Source: Pomphorhynchus laevis
Taxonomy: Eukaryota > Acanthocephala > Palaeacanthocephala > Echinorhynchida > Pomphorhynchidae
DNA length: 64,000 nt
Direction of reading: 5' to 3'
Assembly (NCBI GenBank): GCA_012934845.2
Contig: WNNJ02002681.1
Span: forward strand, 62,001-126,000
Part shown: positions 19,691-32,200 of the stretch, piece by piece
Layout: the number at the start of each line of letters is the position of its first letter
Numbering within the stretch: the stretch's first letter is position 1
Notes under the pieces: model-generated
The model's database searches: none
The model's input: the letters and a program-made list of their open reading frames with translations, nothing else
What the model was told of the DNA's origin: nothing
Program-made: the position numbers and the translations under genes

Positions 19691-20933
19691 ATTTCTGCCG
19701 AATAAGGATGATCCGGAATGCACGTTGTCTCGGTGATGCATTTTAAATATATCACAAGGCAGCCGAAACGACTGATGGTAGTTCACTCTACTGATGAGTG
19801 CTGCCGGCTAACATCAGCTCGGCTAGGAGTGATAAGGAAGTCTGCTCTGCATTGGCAACATCTACGATTATGAAACTGAAGCTTTTTTGCTCCCGGAGCA
19901 GTTTTACACATTCTATTTAATATTATAAAAATGCATCATCCAAAGTATCCTGTGAGAAAGCAAGCAACGACAGCAAGCAAAATTCCTGCTGAATAAAATT
20001 AGGATGATCCGGAACGCACATGGTTAGTTTAAAGAGGCTAGGTCCATGTAACCACGTCAGTGAATTCTCAGAGATGCCTTTTAAATATATCACAAGGCAG
20101 CCGAAACGACTGATGGTAGTTCACCCTACTGATGAGTGCTGCCGGCTAACCATCAGCTCGTCTAGGAGTGATAAGGAAGTCTGCTCTACATGCAATCAAA
20201 CTCCGGTTTTTGGCAATATCTACGATTATGAAACTGAAGCTTTTTAGCTCCCCGAGCACAGTTTTACACATTCTATATAATATTATAAAAATGTATCCTC
20301 TAAAGTATCTTGTGAGAAAGCAAGCAACGACAGCAAGCAAAATTCCTGCCGAATAAAATAAGGATGATCCGGAAAGCACATGGTCAGTTTAAAGAAGCTA
20401 TGTCCATGCTACCACGTCAGCGAATTCTCGGAGATGCCTTTTAAATATATCACAAGGCAGCCGAAACGACTGATGGTAGTTCATCTACTGATGAGTGCTA
20501 CCGGCTACCATTAGCTCGTCTAGGATTGATAAGGAAGTCTGCTCTACTTGTAATCGAACTCCGGTTTTTGGCAACATTTAAAATTATAAAACTGAAGCTT
20601 ATTAGCTCCCGGAGCACAGTTTAACTGAATCGGATTTAAAAACTATAAAAACGTATCCTATAAATGGATCCTGTGAGAAAGCAAGCAACGACAGCAAGTT
20701 AAATTCCTGATAAAATAAATTAGGATGATCCGGAACGCACATGGTTAGTTTAAAGAGGCTAGGCCCATACTACCACGTCAGCGAATTCTCGGAGATGCCT
20801 TTTAAATATATCGCAAGGCAGCCGAAACTACTGATGGTAGTTCGCCTACTGATGAGTGCTGCCGGCTACCATCAGCTCGTCTAGGATTGATAAGGAAGTC
20901 TGCTCTGCATGCAATCGAACTCCGGTTTTTGTA
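19690..20933 (+). repeat. Tandem satellite of ~360-bp units, each with hammerhead core boxes
   Basis: About 3.5 units. The shared point ttttaaatat falls at 19741, 20079, 20439 and 20800, giving spacings of 338, 360 and 361. Each unit carries ggcagcCGAAAC, then CTACTGATGAG, then a cgtctagga-type cleavage site (cggctagga in the first unit), about 80 bp in total. In unit 2: helix II 20096-20102 with 20136-20143; GAAA 20103-20106; CTGATGA 20129-20135; C17 at 20162; helix I tcacccta with taggagtga; helix III cgactgatggt with accatcagctcg. Differences between units mostly keep pairing. There is no coding potential; the open frame at 20020-20247 is a shadow. Confidence 0.85.
20096..20171 (+). ncRNA. 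Hammerhead core, satellite unit 2 (permuted strand order)
   Basis: Best-preserved example. Core nucleotides match the hammerhead consensus: CUGAUGA-G with helix II starting G10.1-C11.1, GAAA-C, and GUC before helix I. Linear order is II'-GAAA-III, I-CUGAUGA-II, III'-GUC-I'. The standard order needs the CUGAUGA strand before the GAAA strand, so an un-knotted fold takes its CUGAUGA strand from the preceding unit (19757-19838 region) and the other two strands from this unit. Equivalent boxes occur in the units near 19759, 20456 and 20817. Confidence 0.65.
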
Positions 20934-20934
20934 T

Positions 20935-22295
20935 ATATAAATATATATAAACAATAATGGAATGTTGACTGTATCTACACCAAAGGTGAGTAATTAAATT
21001 TCACTACTTCCAACTTTTTTATCTTAAATAAATATTTTTTGACAAAATTGTTTGTTTGTTGATTACGGGCCTTTACTTTTAAATTTCTTTAAAAAATAAT
21101 TTTTACCCCCCAAAATAATGACAAGAAACATATTATGGTTACCTTCGAGGCAAGGAAAAAGTGTCCCCATAATCGATAACTACCTTTATCATGCTAGCTG
21201 GAGATGCGATACAAACAAACAATATTGGAAGTGGAGTTCTATTTGAAGGAAATCGATAATGAACATATAAAACCTTATATTCCTGAGTATTCAAGTGTGA
21301 ACACCTTTATCTCCCGCCAAAAAAAGAATTTTATATCCTTCATCGGCCAGAAACTTGTTTGGAGTATTAAAGAAGAATGGTTTCTGAGGTAGGATGGTGT
21401 TAATTGTCTGAGGCGTAAATGTTTTGAAGAAAAACTTAACATAGTGATAATCGGCAATGCTGACATTATAAAAAGATTTTCAGGTTTTAATTCTCTTCGT
21501 ATTTTTATGGATGGCACATTTAAGTCTTCTTCTCCCGACTTTTACCAACTATATATAATACATGGTGTTGCTAATGGCCAGTTCATTCCCTTGTTATTTA
21601 GTTTTATATTCTAAAAGGAGAAATTTCCATATGTATATATGCTAAGAAAGTTGTTGGAGATATTAGAAAACAAATATATCAATTTCTCCCCCTCTAAGGT
21701 TCAGTTTGACTTTGAAATAGCGGATTTTAATGCAATAAAAGAAGTATTACCCACGGCTTCTATCAGTGGTTGCTTTTTCACTTCGGACAATGCCTAATGA
21801 GGAAGCTGAACAGCCTTGGACTAAGAACACTATTTAATGAAAATTATCATTTTAAATTGGATTTTATATTGATTAGCTACCTTGCTCTAATATCCATTTC
21901 TCTTATTGATGAAGGATTATAGAGAATAATAAATGAAAAGATTCCGAGAGTAGATCCACGAATCGAAGAGCTTCTAAATTATGTATCTAATACGTGGCTT
22001 GTTTCAAATAATTCAGTTTTTTTTGCATAGATGTATGCTCTCATAACAGCAACCTTGATGATAGGGCAAACAATGCATGTGAGGGTTTTTATGCCAAATT
22101 GAATAGATCTTTGAATAAGCTTAACCCATCGTTCTTTGAAATTGTGGATAAAATCAAAAAAGCTATGATATGCAGTGAAGCAGAGTTATCTCGCATATTA
22201 GCTGGAGGAAAAGCAAAACCGAAGAAGTATGTAGACTAGCACAATAACATCGTGATATTGCGCTTCAAATCAGCTTATATGAAAAAACTGCTGAA
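20935..22295 (+). mobile_element. FLYWCH/MULE transposase remnant
   Basis: A decayed DNA transposon. About 21120-21235 encodes a FLYWCH-type zinc-binding segment (GKSVPIIDNYLYHASWRCDT). 21204-21392 holds linker sequence. About 21499-21780 gives the MULE transposase core: IFMDGTFKSSSPDFYQLYII (first catalytic Asp in DGTFK), HGVANGQFIPLLFSF, then VQFDFEIADFNAIKEV and a cysteine/histidine region. 21800-22240 continues with the C-terminal part. Several stops and frame changes are present, for example just after SFIF at about 21613-21615 and in the C-terminal third. MULEs move by cut-and-paste; FLYWCH-bearing ones are widespread in animals. Terminal inverted repeats were not found. The right end abuts the PLE terminal repeat at 22304. 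Confidence 0.7.
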
Positions 22296-22303
22296 AAAAA
22301 AAC

Positions 22304-22453
22304 TGTGTGATCCTCGTAGGACCGTTCATTTAGATATTGTAAAAGTATCTTATTAACACCAATCAACAAAAAGTTTTAATATTCGAACGTTTCGGTTCTT
22401 AAACCTTCATCAGCATTGTAAGAGTTTTAATAACCAAAACTTATTTTAACGAT
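22304..22453 (-). repeat. PLE terminal-repeat copy with hammerhead, matching 19095-19243
   Basis: About 148 bp that I cannot distinguish by eye from 19095-19243, in the same orientation 3.2 kb away. The hammerhead is on the minus strand (CTGATGA complement at 22407-22413, GAAAC complement at 22389-22393). Together the two copies bracket the satellite and the MULE remnant. Confidence 0.85.
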
Positions 22454-22480
22454 ATTTGGAAACATATTCAAAACTTATTT

Positions 22481-23340
<860 letters not shown>

Positions 23341-23383
23341 TAAGGAGAGGATTCTAGCAGACGGAGGCCAGCGGTCTTATCGC

Positions 23384-24545
23384 ATGATCTCCATACCTCC
23401 TTTCTGTTCGAACACATCACCTCCTTCAAAGCTTTGTTCTTCCTGTCCGAAGGAGCCTTCCACTGCCCGTCTTCTTAAAGGACTTACGCTTCCGAACTCC
23501 ACACCGAAGCCAAGGCCATCGCAGGTGAAATACCTTTGGAACTTAGCAGAGAAGTTTAGTGGTACTAAGTTTGCTTTGTAGTAAGCATTATTTTCTTTTA
23601 AATTTCCAACACGTTACTGTATCAGTGAAACAACCACAATCGGAAGCTTCAAGCCTTTTTAGAACCATTCTTTTTTCAACACTACAGCAGTGGTAATTTC
23701 CAGAATCGTTGTTGTCTTCCATCAGCGTTATAGTTGCAAGGTAGTCATTCCCATAAACCGTTGCAGTCATTGCTTCTGTTATCTGATCGAACTTCAATTA
23801 CACCGACAATATTAAAGGTATCTACAGTGTCAACCTCTGAACTATGAGCCCAGGCGTCCTCACAATCCTGATCACTGTCGTTTCCAGTTCTGCTATCAAT
23901 AAGAGCATCATCACACTCTCTTTCGGTTTCGATTCTGTTATCAGACAAGTCTTCAGATCGTTCATCTGCATCATCGATAGATCCCACGTTCTCCATCAGC
24001 GCTATAGTCCCAAGGTAGTCATTTCCATAACCGTTGCAGTCATTGCTTCTGTTATCTGATAGAGCATCAATTAAACCGACAATATTGAAGGTATCTACAG
24101 TGTCAACCTCTGAACTATAAGCCCAGGTGTCCTCACAATCCTCATCACTGTCATTTCCAGTTCTGCTATCAATAAGAGCATCACCACATTCCATATTATG
24201 TTCCATGAACATATACAGTGCCATCACTGCCCTCGATAAATACTTCATCACAATCGTAACCTATGAACCCCTGGAAGTTGACTTCGACATGGTCAATGTA
24301 AAAACGCAAAACACCCTTCGAATTAAGAAAACCCAACAAGAAATGATTAAGAGAGCGATCCAAGCGTCCAGAAAAATCATTTCGATCATCCACAGTATCC
24401 CTCTGACGACTGTCCAGCGTTGGCCATATCTTCAAGAACGATTCGTAAGCAAAATTCATTAGACCACCATCCCCATAGTTGTTTTTTAAAGTTACTTGCC
24501 AATCTGTTTGAAGCTCCGACGGGCACTGTTTCGTTCGTTAATTCA
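23384..24545 (-). pseudogene. Unidentified minus-strand coding remnant with internal duplication
   Basis: A GC-richer island with long minus-strand open stretches: 24196-24459 (extending open upstream to about 24540; LKNNYGDGGLMNFAYESFLK, then LNHFLLGFLNSKGVLRFYID), 23745-24251 (acidic, Cys- and Asn-rich) and 23588-23797. A segment of about 270 bp is present twice (ALIDSRTGNDSDEDCEDTWA and ALIDSRTGNDSDQDCEDAWA, both followed by SSEVDTVDTFNIVG). The frame changes near 24196 and again near 23790, so it reads as a broken gene; introns are a possible alternative. A further open stretch at 23390-23580 (minus) may belong to it. I recognise no family, and no neighbour explains it. Confidence 0.45.
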
Positions 24546-24559
24546 AACTAATTTGTATG

Positions 24560-25830
24560 TGTGTTTAAGTTCTTAAAATTTTTTGTTTTTTTTTGATTAT
24601 CATTTTGATGAAATATGTCTTGTATAAGCATATATAATGTAATTGTTGTTTATTTAAACAATTTATGTTTGAATTAAAAATGATAAAATTATTTTTAATT
24701 CAATTTTAAATAATTTAATTTATACTATAATAAATATACTATAATAAATTAATTTTTCAATTTATTAATATTACAATTTAGTAATAAAACAATATTAAAT
24801 AATTTATACTATAATAAATTGATCAGTTAACTAATCAGCTACAAAAACGAAGTTTTATTTCACGTCTCGCTAAATACTTAGAGCTTAATATTTTCTCGAA
24901 GAAACATGATTTCACAATTTAAAAACAACTTATTTTCAACTTTATATATTCTTAATTGTCAAAATAATAATTACGATCTATTATTATTTAAAATTGCAAT
25001 TTATTATTACGATCTATTATAATTTGCTCCATCTTTTTGTGGAAACTATTCATTTCAGAAAGTGAGCTGAATGACTTTAGCACGTGATTGTTTAATCACT
25101 AATAAATTAATTTCCTAAAGAGTATAATTAAAGAAATTAAATGAAAAAATAATAAGTAAGAAATAATAAATAAATATTTTTTTAATAAATAATTGATTAA
25201 GAACCTAAGATAAATATTACCTTAAAGTAAAATTGATTTATTTTGATTAATATTATTTTTGAAGAAAATTTATATAAATGCTAATTTAATTTAAATTAGC
25301 GGATATACAAAAATCGCAAATAGTAAAATATAAATCAATTATGATAATTCAAAGAAAAGTTCATGAATCGATTATTCTAAAAATTTGATCATTTGGTTTA
25401 TATTATAAAAACTAAAAAATAACATTTATTTTATTGGAAAAAAACATGAGTGAATAAAGGTGAGTATAAAAATGATTAAAATGCATGTAAAACTGAAAAG
25501 AATAAGACAAATATAAAAGTAGGTGAAAATAAGTAACAAATTGTGACAGTAAAAATAAGTATTTCTCGTGTTTATGATATATATCCAATGACCAATATTG
25601 TGTCTAAATTCGACACAATTGCAATTCTCAACTATAAAAATATTGATACAATATTATGATATTATATTATAATATTAATATTACAATATTATACTATGAT
25701 ATTATATTTTAAATAATAGTTCACTAATACTTTTATTTGCATACATTCACATATCGTAAAATATACAATAAGTCTTGATGAAACTATTTATTGAAAATCA
25801 CAATTGAAGTAACAAGGAAAATAGCAGGAC
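24560..25830. other. AT-rich intergenic DNA
   Basis: No gene seen. A second copy of the 22.88-kb dispersed repeat lies at 25449-25515 (ataaaggtgagtata). Confidence 0.55.
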
Positions 25831-25835
25831 GCGCT

Positions 25836-26201
25836 CTAGGCTGGATTATCATCGATTAATTGAATTTGATTGATTCTCAAGTATCCAACCTGGCAAAACT
25901 CTTTCGATTTTGATTCGCAAACTGTTTCACTATTGACGCTGCAAAAGATACGAAAAATTTAGACAAAACAATGAACAGGTAGCATCTATTCATAGAACAT
26001 TTGAAAGACGAGAACGAAACTAATTTATGTTGCTATTTTAATTAATTAAAAATGCGTTAAAAATTAAATAATTTTATACTTTATTGAATAATTTGAAAAT
26101 ATATTTGAAAATATTAATATTTTATAAAATATTAATAAACTATTATACAATGTGACTGAACTCTATTTAAAAAGTGTCATTCGATACGTGGAGTAAATAA
26201 A

Positions 26202-26288
<87 letters not shown>

Positions 26289-29200
26289 CTTATATACACT
26301 TCATATTTTTGTATATAAGGTATACAAAAATATGTAATCACTAAACACTATATCTTAAATAATATAAACTAAGAGACAAATATTTATACTGGTATAGATA
26401 TTTACAATAGAATAACAAAATGTAATAATATTAATATCATAAATATAAATAAATATATCAATATCAATAATATCAATTAATATAATAATATTAATAATAT
26501 TAAAATCATTTAAATAATTTAATAGATGCATATTTTAAACTTGGTTACAGAAAATAGTAAAATATATAAATCAACAAACTATTATTAAAAATAAATTTAA
26601 ACTCTTAAGCGGAAAATTTTTATGGATAATAAATATATACTTTTTTGAATAAGATACTATATAATCAAATTTTATTATATGAAATACGTCATTAGCAGAT
26701 GTTTGAAGCCGCTTCTATATTGGGTCGAGGAATTAGGGCCGAAACCTGATAGCATAGCAGTTCCTCCTGATGACCTCTAATCCTTATTCTGATACAACGT
26801 CTGTGATTTAATAGTCAATTCATATAATTGATTTTTACTTTAAATTTCAATTTTAAACTTTAACTTGATATGAATAGTGTAAAATATTATATAACATTAT
26901 TTATTATTTATAATTGTTTATTATTTCATTATTTGAATTTTATTTATTATTTTATTTAAATAAAATAATATAAAGTAAGTAGACTCAGTTAACTGATCTA
27001 ATATTAATAATATAGCATTTTGTACAACGCAATAATATATGGTCTGTAAACAAATTTAAAGTAAATTTCAAATATTATTTTATATTTTTGTACAAGAAAA
27101 ACATTTTATATATAATTAATTTCAAAAATTGTAAATTAATTAAAAGATTAAAATTATTAACTGATTTATTAGTTATTAATTATTAGTTAATTAATGTTAA
27201 CTATTAATAATTAGTTAATTAATCAAATTGATTACGCGGATGCAGTCTTAAATTTAAAAAGTACAAATAGTACTACTAATAATGTTGCTCCTGATCTGGG
27301 TTTGCCTCTCGACCCATACAAAACTCAATAATTTAAAATTAAATTATAACTTTAAAGTATAAATAATTTTAGCATTCTTCGCATTCGTCACAAATTCTAA
27401 TGCGAACGGTTTGCTAAATATGTTTTAATAAAATCCGTCTACACAATATGATGATATTTCATAAAATATCATCGTATTGATTTTTTATAAATATTTTATA
27501 AAAAAAATCTGTTTCTATTAGCATTTTAAGATTACATTTTTAAACGTTGCTTAAAAAGCCGGGGACAAAATAGTGTAAATGTCTCGTATTCTCCGCCTTC
27601 ACCGCAAACATTAAATCCGTACAGTTTATTCTAAAGGTAAAACAAATTATAGATCAATCTAAATCTTAAACATAATACTTTAATATACATAATATAATAC
27701 ATAACATAATATAATATATTAATATACTAATATATTAATATATAATACATTCATATATAATATAATATATAATATATAACATAATACATAATATAATACT
27801 TTTAAATAAATAAATTGTGAATATTGAAAAATTGCCGTGAGTTTGTAAGTTTAATAAAAAACTGCAATCTCAAACATGTTCTAGATTGTCTAATCTTGAT
27901 TTGCATATGTTGCGATTTTGTAGTCGATTCTTAACATAATTAACAGCTTAATGGCCACTATACAAAGGGTATTTTGAAAATAAATCCAGATTATATAATA
28001 TAAAATATATAAAAATTGTATTTAATCAAATAAAGCTGTGATAAAATTGCATTTAATAATAAACTTTATTTTTTACTTTTATTTCCTAAGGATGATATTA
28101 AAGATTTACAAGCATTTAAAAAAACCTTTTCCAGATTTAAAATGTTTTTGTTTAAAACTTAAGTTCTATAGCTTGAGTTCTCCGCTAGATATTCGTAAAA
28201 TATTTTAAATATGTTGCAAATTGCGAAATCAAAATTTTTTAAGTATAAGATTTTATAGATTAAATAGAACAATTCATATAATAGAATTTATTTTATGTGG
28301 TAAATGTGGATGGATCCACTTACAGGTCCATCAATATACAAAAATAAAAATAAGAAAAAAAATCAACTTCAGTACTTTGCATTGGCAAGAAATAAGTAAA
28401 GGATGCAATATGTCAGGTTTATTGCCAGCATTGCCAAATATGAATTTTGATTTTAATAGACAAGACATATACGCCAGAAGAGCAGATTCGAAATGAAAAA
28501 AGATCAAGCCATACTTTGCCGATGGAGAGGAGTTGGATTGAAAGGGGATGTTTGATAATAATGAGCCAGAATAATATGTTCTAATAATAAGCCAGACCAT
28601 TATTAGATTTGTCAGATCTAAATTAAATTATTTCTGAGGCTGTGGATCTTTAAATTTACGCCGACAATTAATATGTCACCGTTCTTTATCATAAAAATCC
28701 TATAGTTTTGTATCAGTAGATACAAAACTGTGGATTTAATACTAGTATGTATAAATTACTTTAATAATATTAAAATACTTTAAACATATGACCGCATAAA
28801 ATATTATTTTATTACTAATTATAATAATATAATATTAATAATATATTATTACTAATAATATTATATAATAATATTATAATATTATCAAATATAATAAAAA
28901 TATTTGATTTTCATTGTTTTTTTTTACTTTTTTACTTTTTATAGAAAATATTTGGTTAATTACTGTTTTTACTGTTTCTAGTTTTAAATGAAAATATTTT
29001 ATTTTTCATAAAAAAATATTTGGTTAATTTGCATTTCATTGAATTAATTTTCAATGAAAATTAATTAATTAATTAATTAATTAATTAATTAAAACAAATT
29101 AATTTTCATTGTTAATTTTCATTTCATATCCCTTAAATAAAAAAACTAAAAGCCACATTACACAAGGTAATAATTCCATAATTGTAAAATATTTAAATTA

Positions 29201-32200
29201 AAAATTCTATTTTGTAATCTTAAATTTAGATTATGTAATAACTGAATTTAAATGAAAACAAAATTTAGATTATCTTGAGAAAATTAAGGATATTTTTAAA
29301 AGCAAATGAAACGAATATGGAGAATAAATCCATTATACATTTACTCATTCATACAAACAACATATTGTATACTGCCCAATCATTTCGATATTAAATAAAA
29401 GCACTAACCAAATAATCAAAGTGATCACTCAGTTCAAGTATTGTCTTTCCGATGTGCTTCATGGGTTGCAGTCCTTAAAATCAAATGTTGTTCGTCGTAC
29501 CAATTTTTTTAAAAAGTTTTTGGAAACGATAACTGGCTTCAATAAAATAATCTAAATTCAATATTAAACAAAACCAAATCTGATTAAAATAAAAAAGATG
29601 CTAAATCACATACTTTCATAAGTTTCTAAGCAATTTCGAATAAATTTTGGGATTCGCTTTCTCCATCGAGCTATTCATAAGGGTCACTTATAAGAGCACT
29701 CAGCTTGAAAAAACTTCACAAAACAAGCGTTCCCTGGGCATTCTCACAACGCGTCCGCGCCATCTTTATGTTTTCTTCAATATTAAGAATCAGTAGCTTG
29801 ATTTCGAAATTCATAAGATGGTTTAGTTCTTAATCTTATCATTATGGCTCAAACTGGCCAGACCACAAATAGACTACATTAAAGTATATTGCATCCGACT
29901 TCTTATTTTAGTTATTAACGAGTATTAATTACCATATGTTAAGATGGAAACGAATATTGCGCGATAAATCGAAGGCTTTGGCTGAAAGTTTAGCTCTTGC
30001 TTTACTACAACAGATAAGTACCTGAACAGACCAATATTTCAATCTTTCTAGAGTTCCTACGTCACTCGAGAACAATACCTTTAATACCTTGTCGAACTCC
30101 TTCACATCTGAAATACCTTTTGTGCACTCTTGACTATATTTGATATTTGGTACTGAGAAAATCGCATTGTAAATGTCTTAAAATACTAGCTTTCATGTTT
30201 GACGATTGACATCCAATAGGCATTGTAAGTCCCCATAGCGGAAAGTCAACAAGATAGCACAATCTTCAGCAATCCGAAATACTAACCAACAGAACCGAAC
30301 TGAAAACTGACATTCGAGAGAGATACTATGATATCGATATTCTATCAATGTAAACAAGGAACAGAAATGATGATAAAGAACAACATGCTCGAAGTTGAAG
30401 AACTAAGGGAACGACTTTGACTTCATGCTTAAAGCACATACGGTAACACGAAGATATTGTTGCACAATATTTATGGTACATATTGTCTTTAATTTAACCG
30501 TACTTACAAATGCCAGCTTTCGATTTAAGGACCTTGAATACTTCAAATAGGATATCATCAACTTTAATAGATTTGCCATTGGCGTGTAACTTAGTAATCA
30601 CAAAATCCTTTTTCAAGGTGATGGCATCTTTCTTTTGTGCTAAAAACTCTGTAACTTCCACGAAGTAAGATTAATCTAGCGAATTAAGATTCATCTAACA
30701 AACGCTAATTTCAACAATAAATAGTGACAAGCATAAATCAGCTAATGTCGTAGAGCCTCTCGTGTCATATATCAGTATAATCTTTGCAATCACAATTATA
30801 TCCGTAAAAGCAACACCTTCTATTATCAATAAGTGGCGACGTATTTAAAATACGTATAAAATACGTATTTTAATAAGTGGCTATATCTTAGTGTATAATC
30901 CCGAAGCACTAGGTGTTTGTGCAGTAATTGAACTAATTTTTAATTTAATCAATAATTAAATTTAATTAACCAAAAAATGTAATTTAATTAATTTAATATA
31001 TTAATTAATAATTAAGGTATACTTAATGCAATTGAATATTGTTTATATAGTATATTTCTAATAATTTAGTTATTGACTTTCGGTTACTTTTAGATACATT
31101 ATAATTCGTCGTTAGTTAAATTTAATTGTTTTCTTGAAATGTTAGAAAAAAAAGCAATATACTATAGTAATTAAGTGCTGATTAAATATGTATCAGAAGG
31201 AATGAAACGCGATATTTGTGGATAGACAGATTTAAAACGAGTTACTATTCCATATAAGATCAAAGGAAAGGAGGATTAATATCTAAAGCAGTAAGGCGTT
31301 AGTTAAGGGTAATCCCCATTTTATCCAAACGCCTTCACTGAGGATAAAATGGAATTAACCCCCAATATAAATTATGCTTAAAATTGTAGTTTAATTCGGT
31401 ATTTAAATCATTTTAGAATTATTAAAATTTCAAATGAGGTTTAAAATTTAAACAATCGCTTATAATGAAATTCTAATTGCTTAATACATTTTTGTACACA
31501 AATAAGAAAGCATATTCAAATGTTAAATTTTAAAATCAATGCAAATGATACATTTTTAAAGTTATTCATTCTACAAACAATAAAACTATTTATTAAATTG
31601 TTTTAAAAAGAATTTAACGCCTGTATATTACTCATTAAAAACTAAGTATGGCGTTAGTTTCTTAAAAACTAAATTTGAAATAATTCTCCATGTGTAAGGT
31701 ATGAACTATTTTGGTGTACTAGGCTATCAAGAGTAAATGTCGAATTCGAACGTGTTGAAACAAAGTGCATTACCTAGTGAGGAAACCTTTACCAGAATAG
31801 CTTGGCAGCCGGATTCGATCATTTCTGTAAGCAACTGTCGTTGATCTCTACCCCACATGTAGTTGATCATATCCAAATCTAGTCGTTCACAACTAAACGG
31901 CGAAATGTTAAATTGATATTTTTTAAAGGATAAAAATATCCACTCAATGAAATTAAATTAAAAAAATATATTAAATAAAAAAAATTTATCCACTTAAATT
32001 AAACAATTTTAATTTTGAATGATTATAGTAATAAAAATGTATTTAATTTAGCATGATTGCATCTGTGAGCTGAAATTATTCTGATTGGGACATAATGTTA
32101 TCCTCACAGCTATTGTTCCTATTTTTGATATAGCAGGACGCCACTAATCAGCCTGATAAGACCCACCTATGCTTATTAGTAGCGTCATTATGTATCAAAA

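Noticed and set aside
20020-20379. Open frames of 62-77 residues on both strands in the satellite
   Set aside because: Not conserved between units, and the sequence is explained by the repeated RNA motif.
23384-23581. Plus-strand 65-residue frame
   Set aside because: The minus strand of the same segment is also open and fits the neighbouring minus-strand remnant better.
30300-30415. Plus-strand coiled-coil-like stretch (ELKTDIRERYYDIDIL, NNMLEVEELRERL)
   Set aside because: Two short pieces in different frames with only a 15-base gap between GT and AG, too short for an intron; left as chance or debris.
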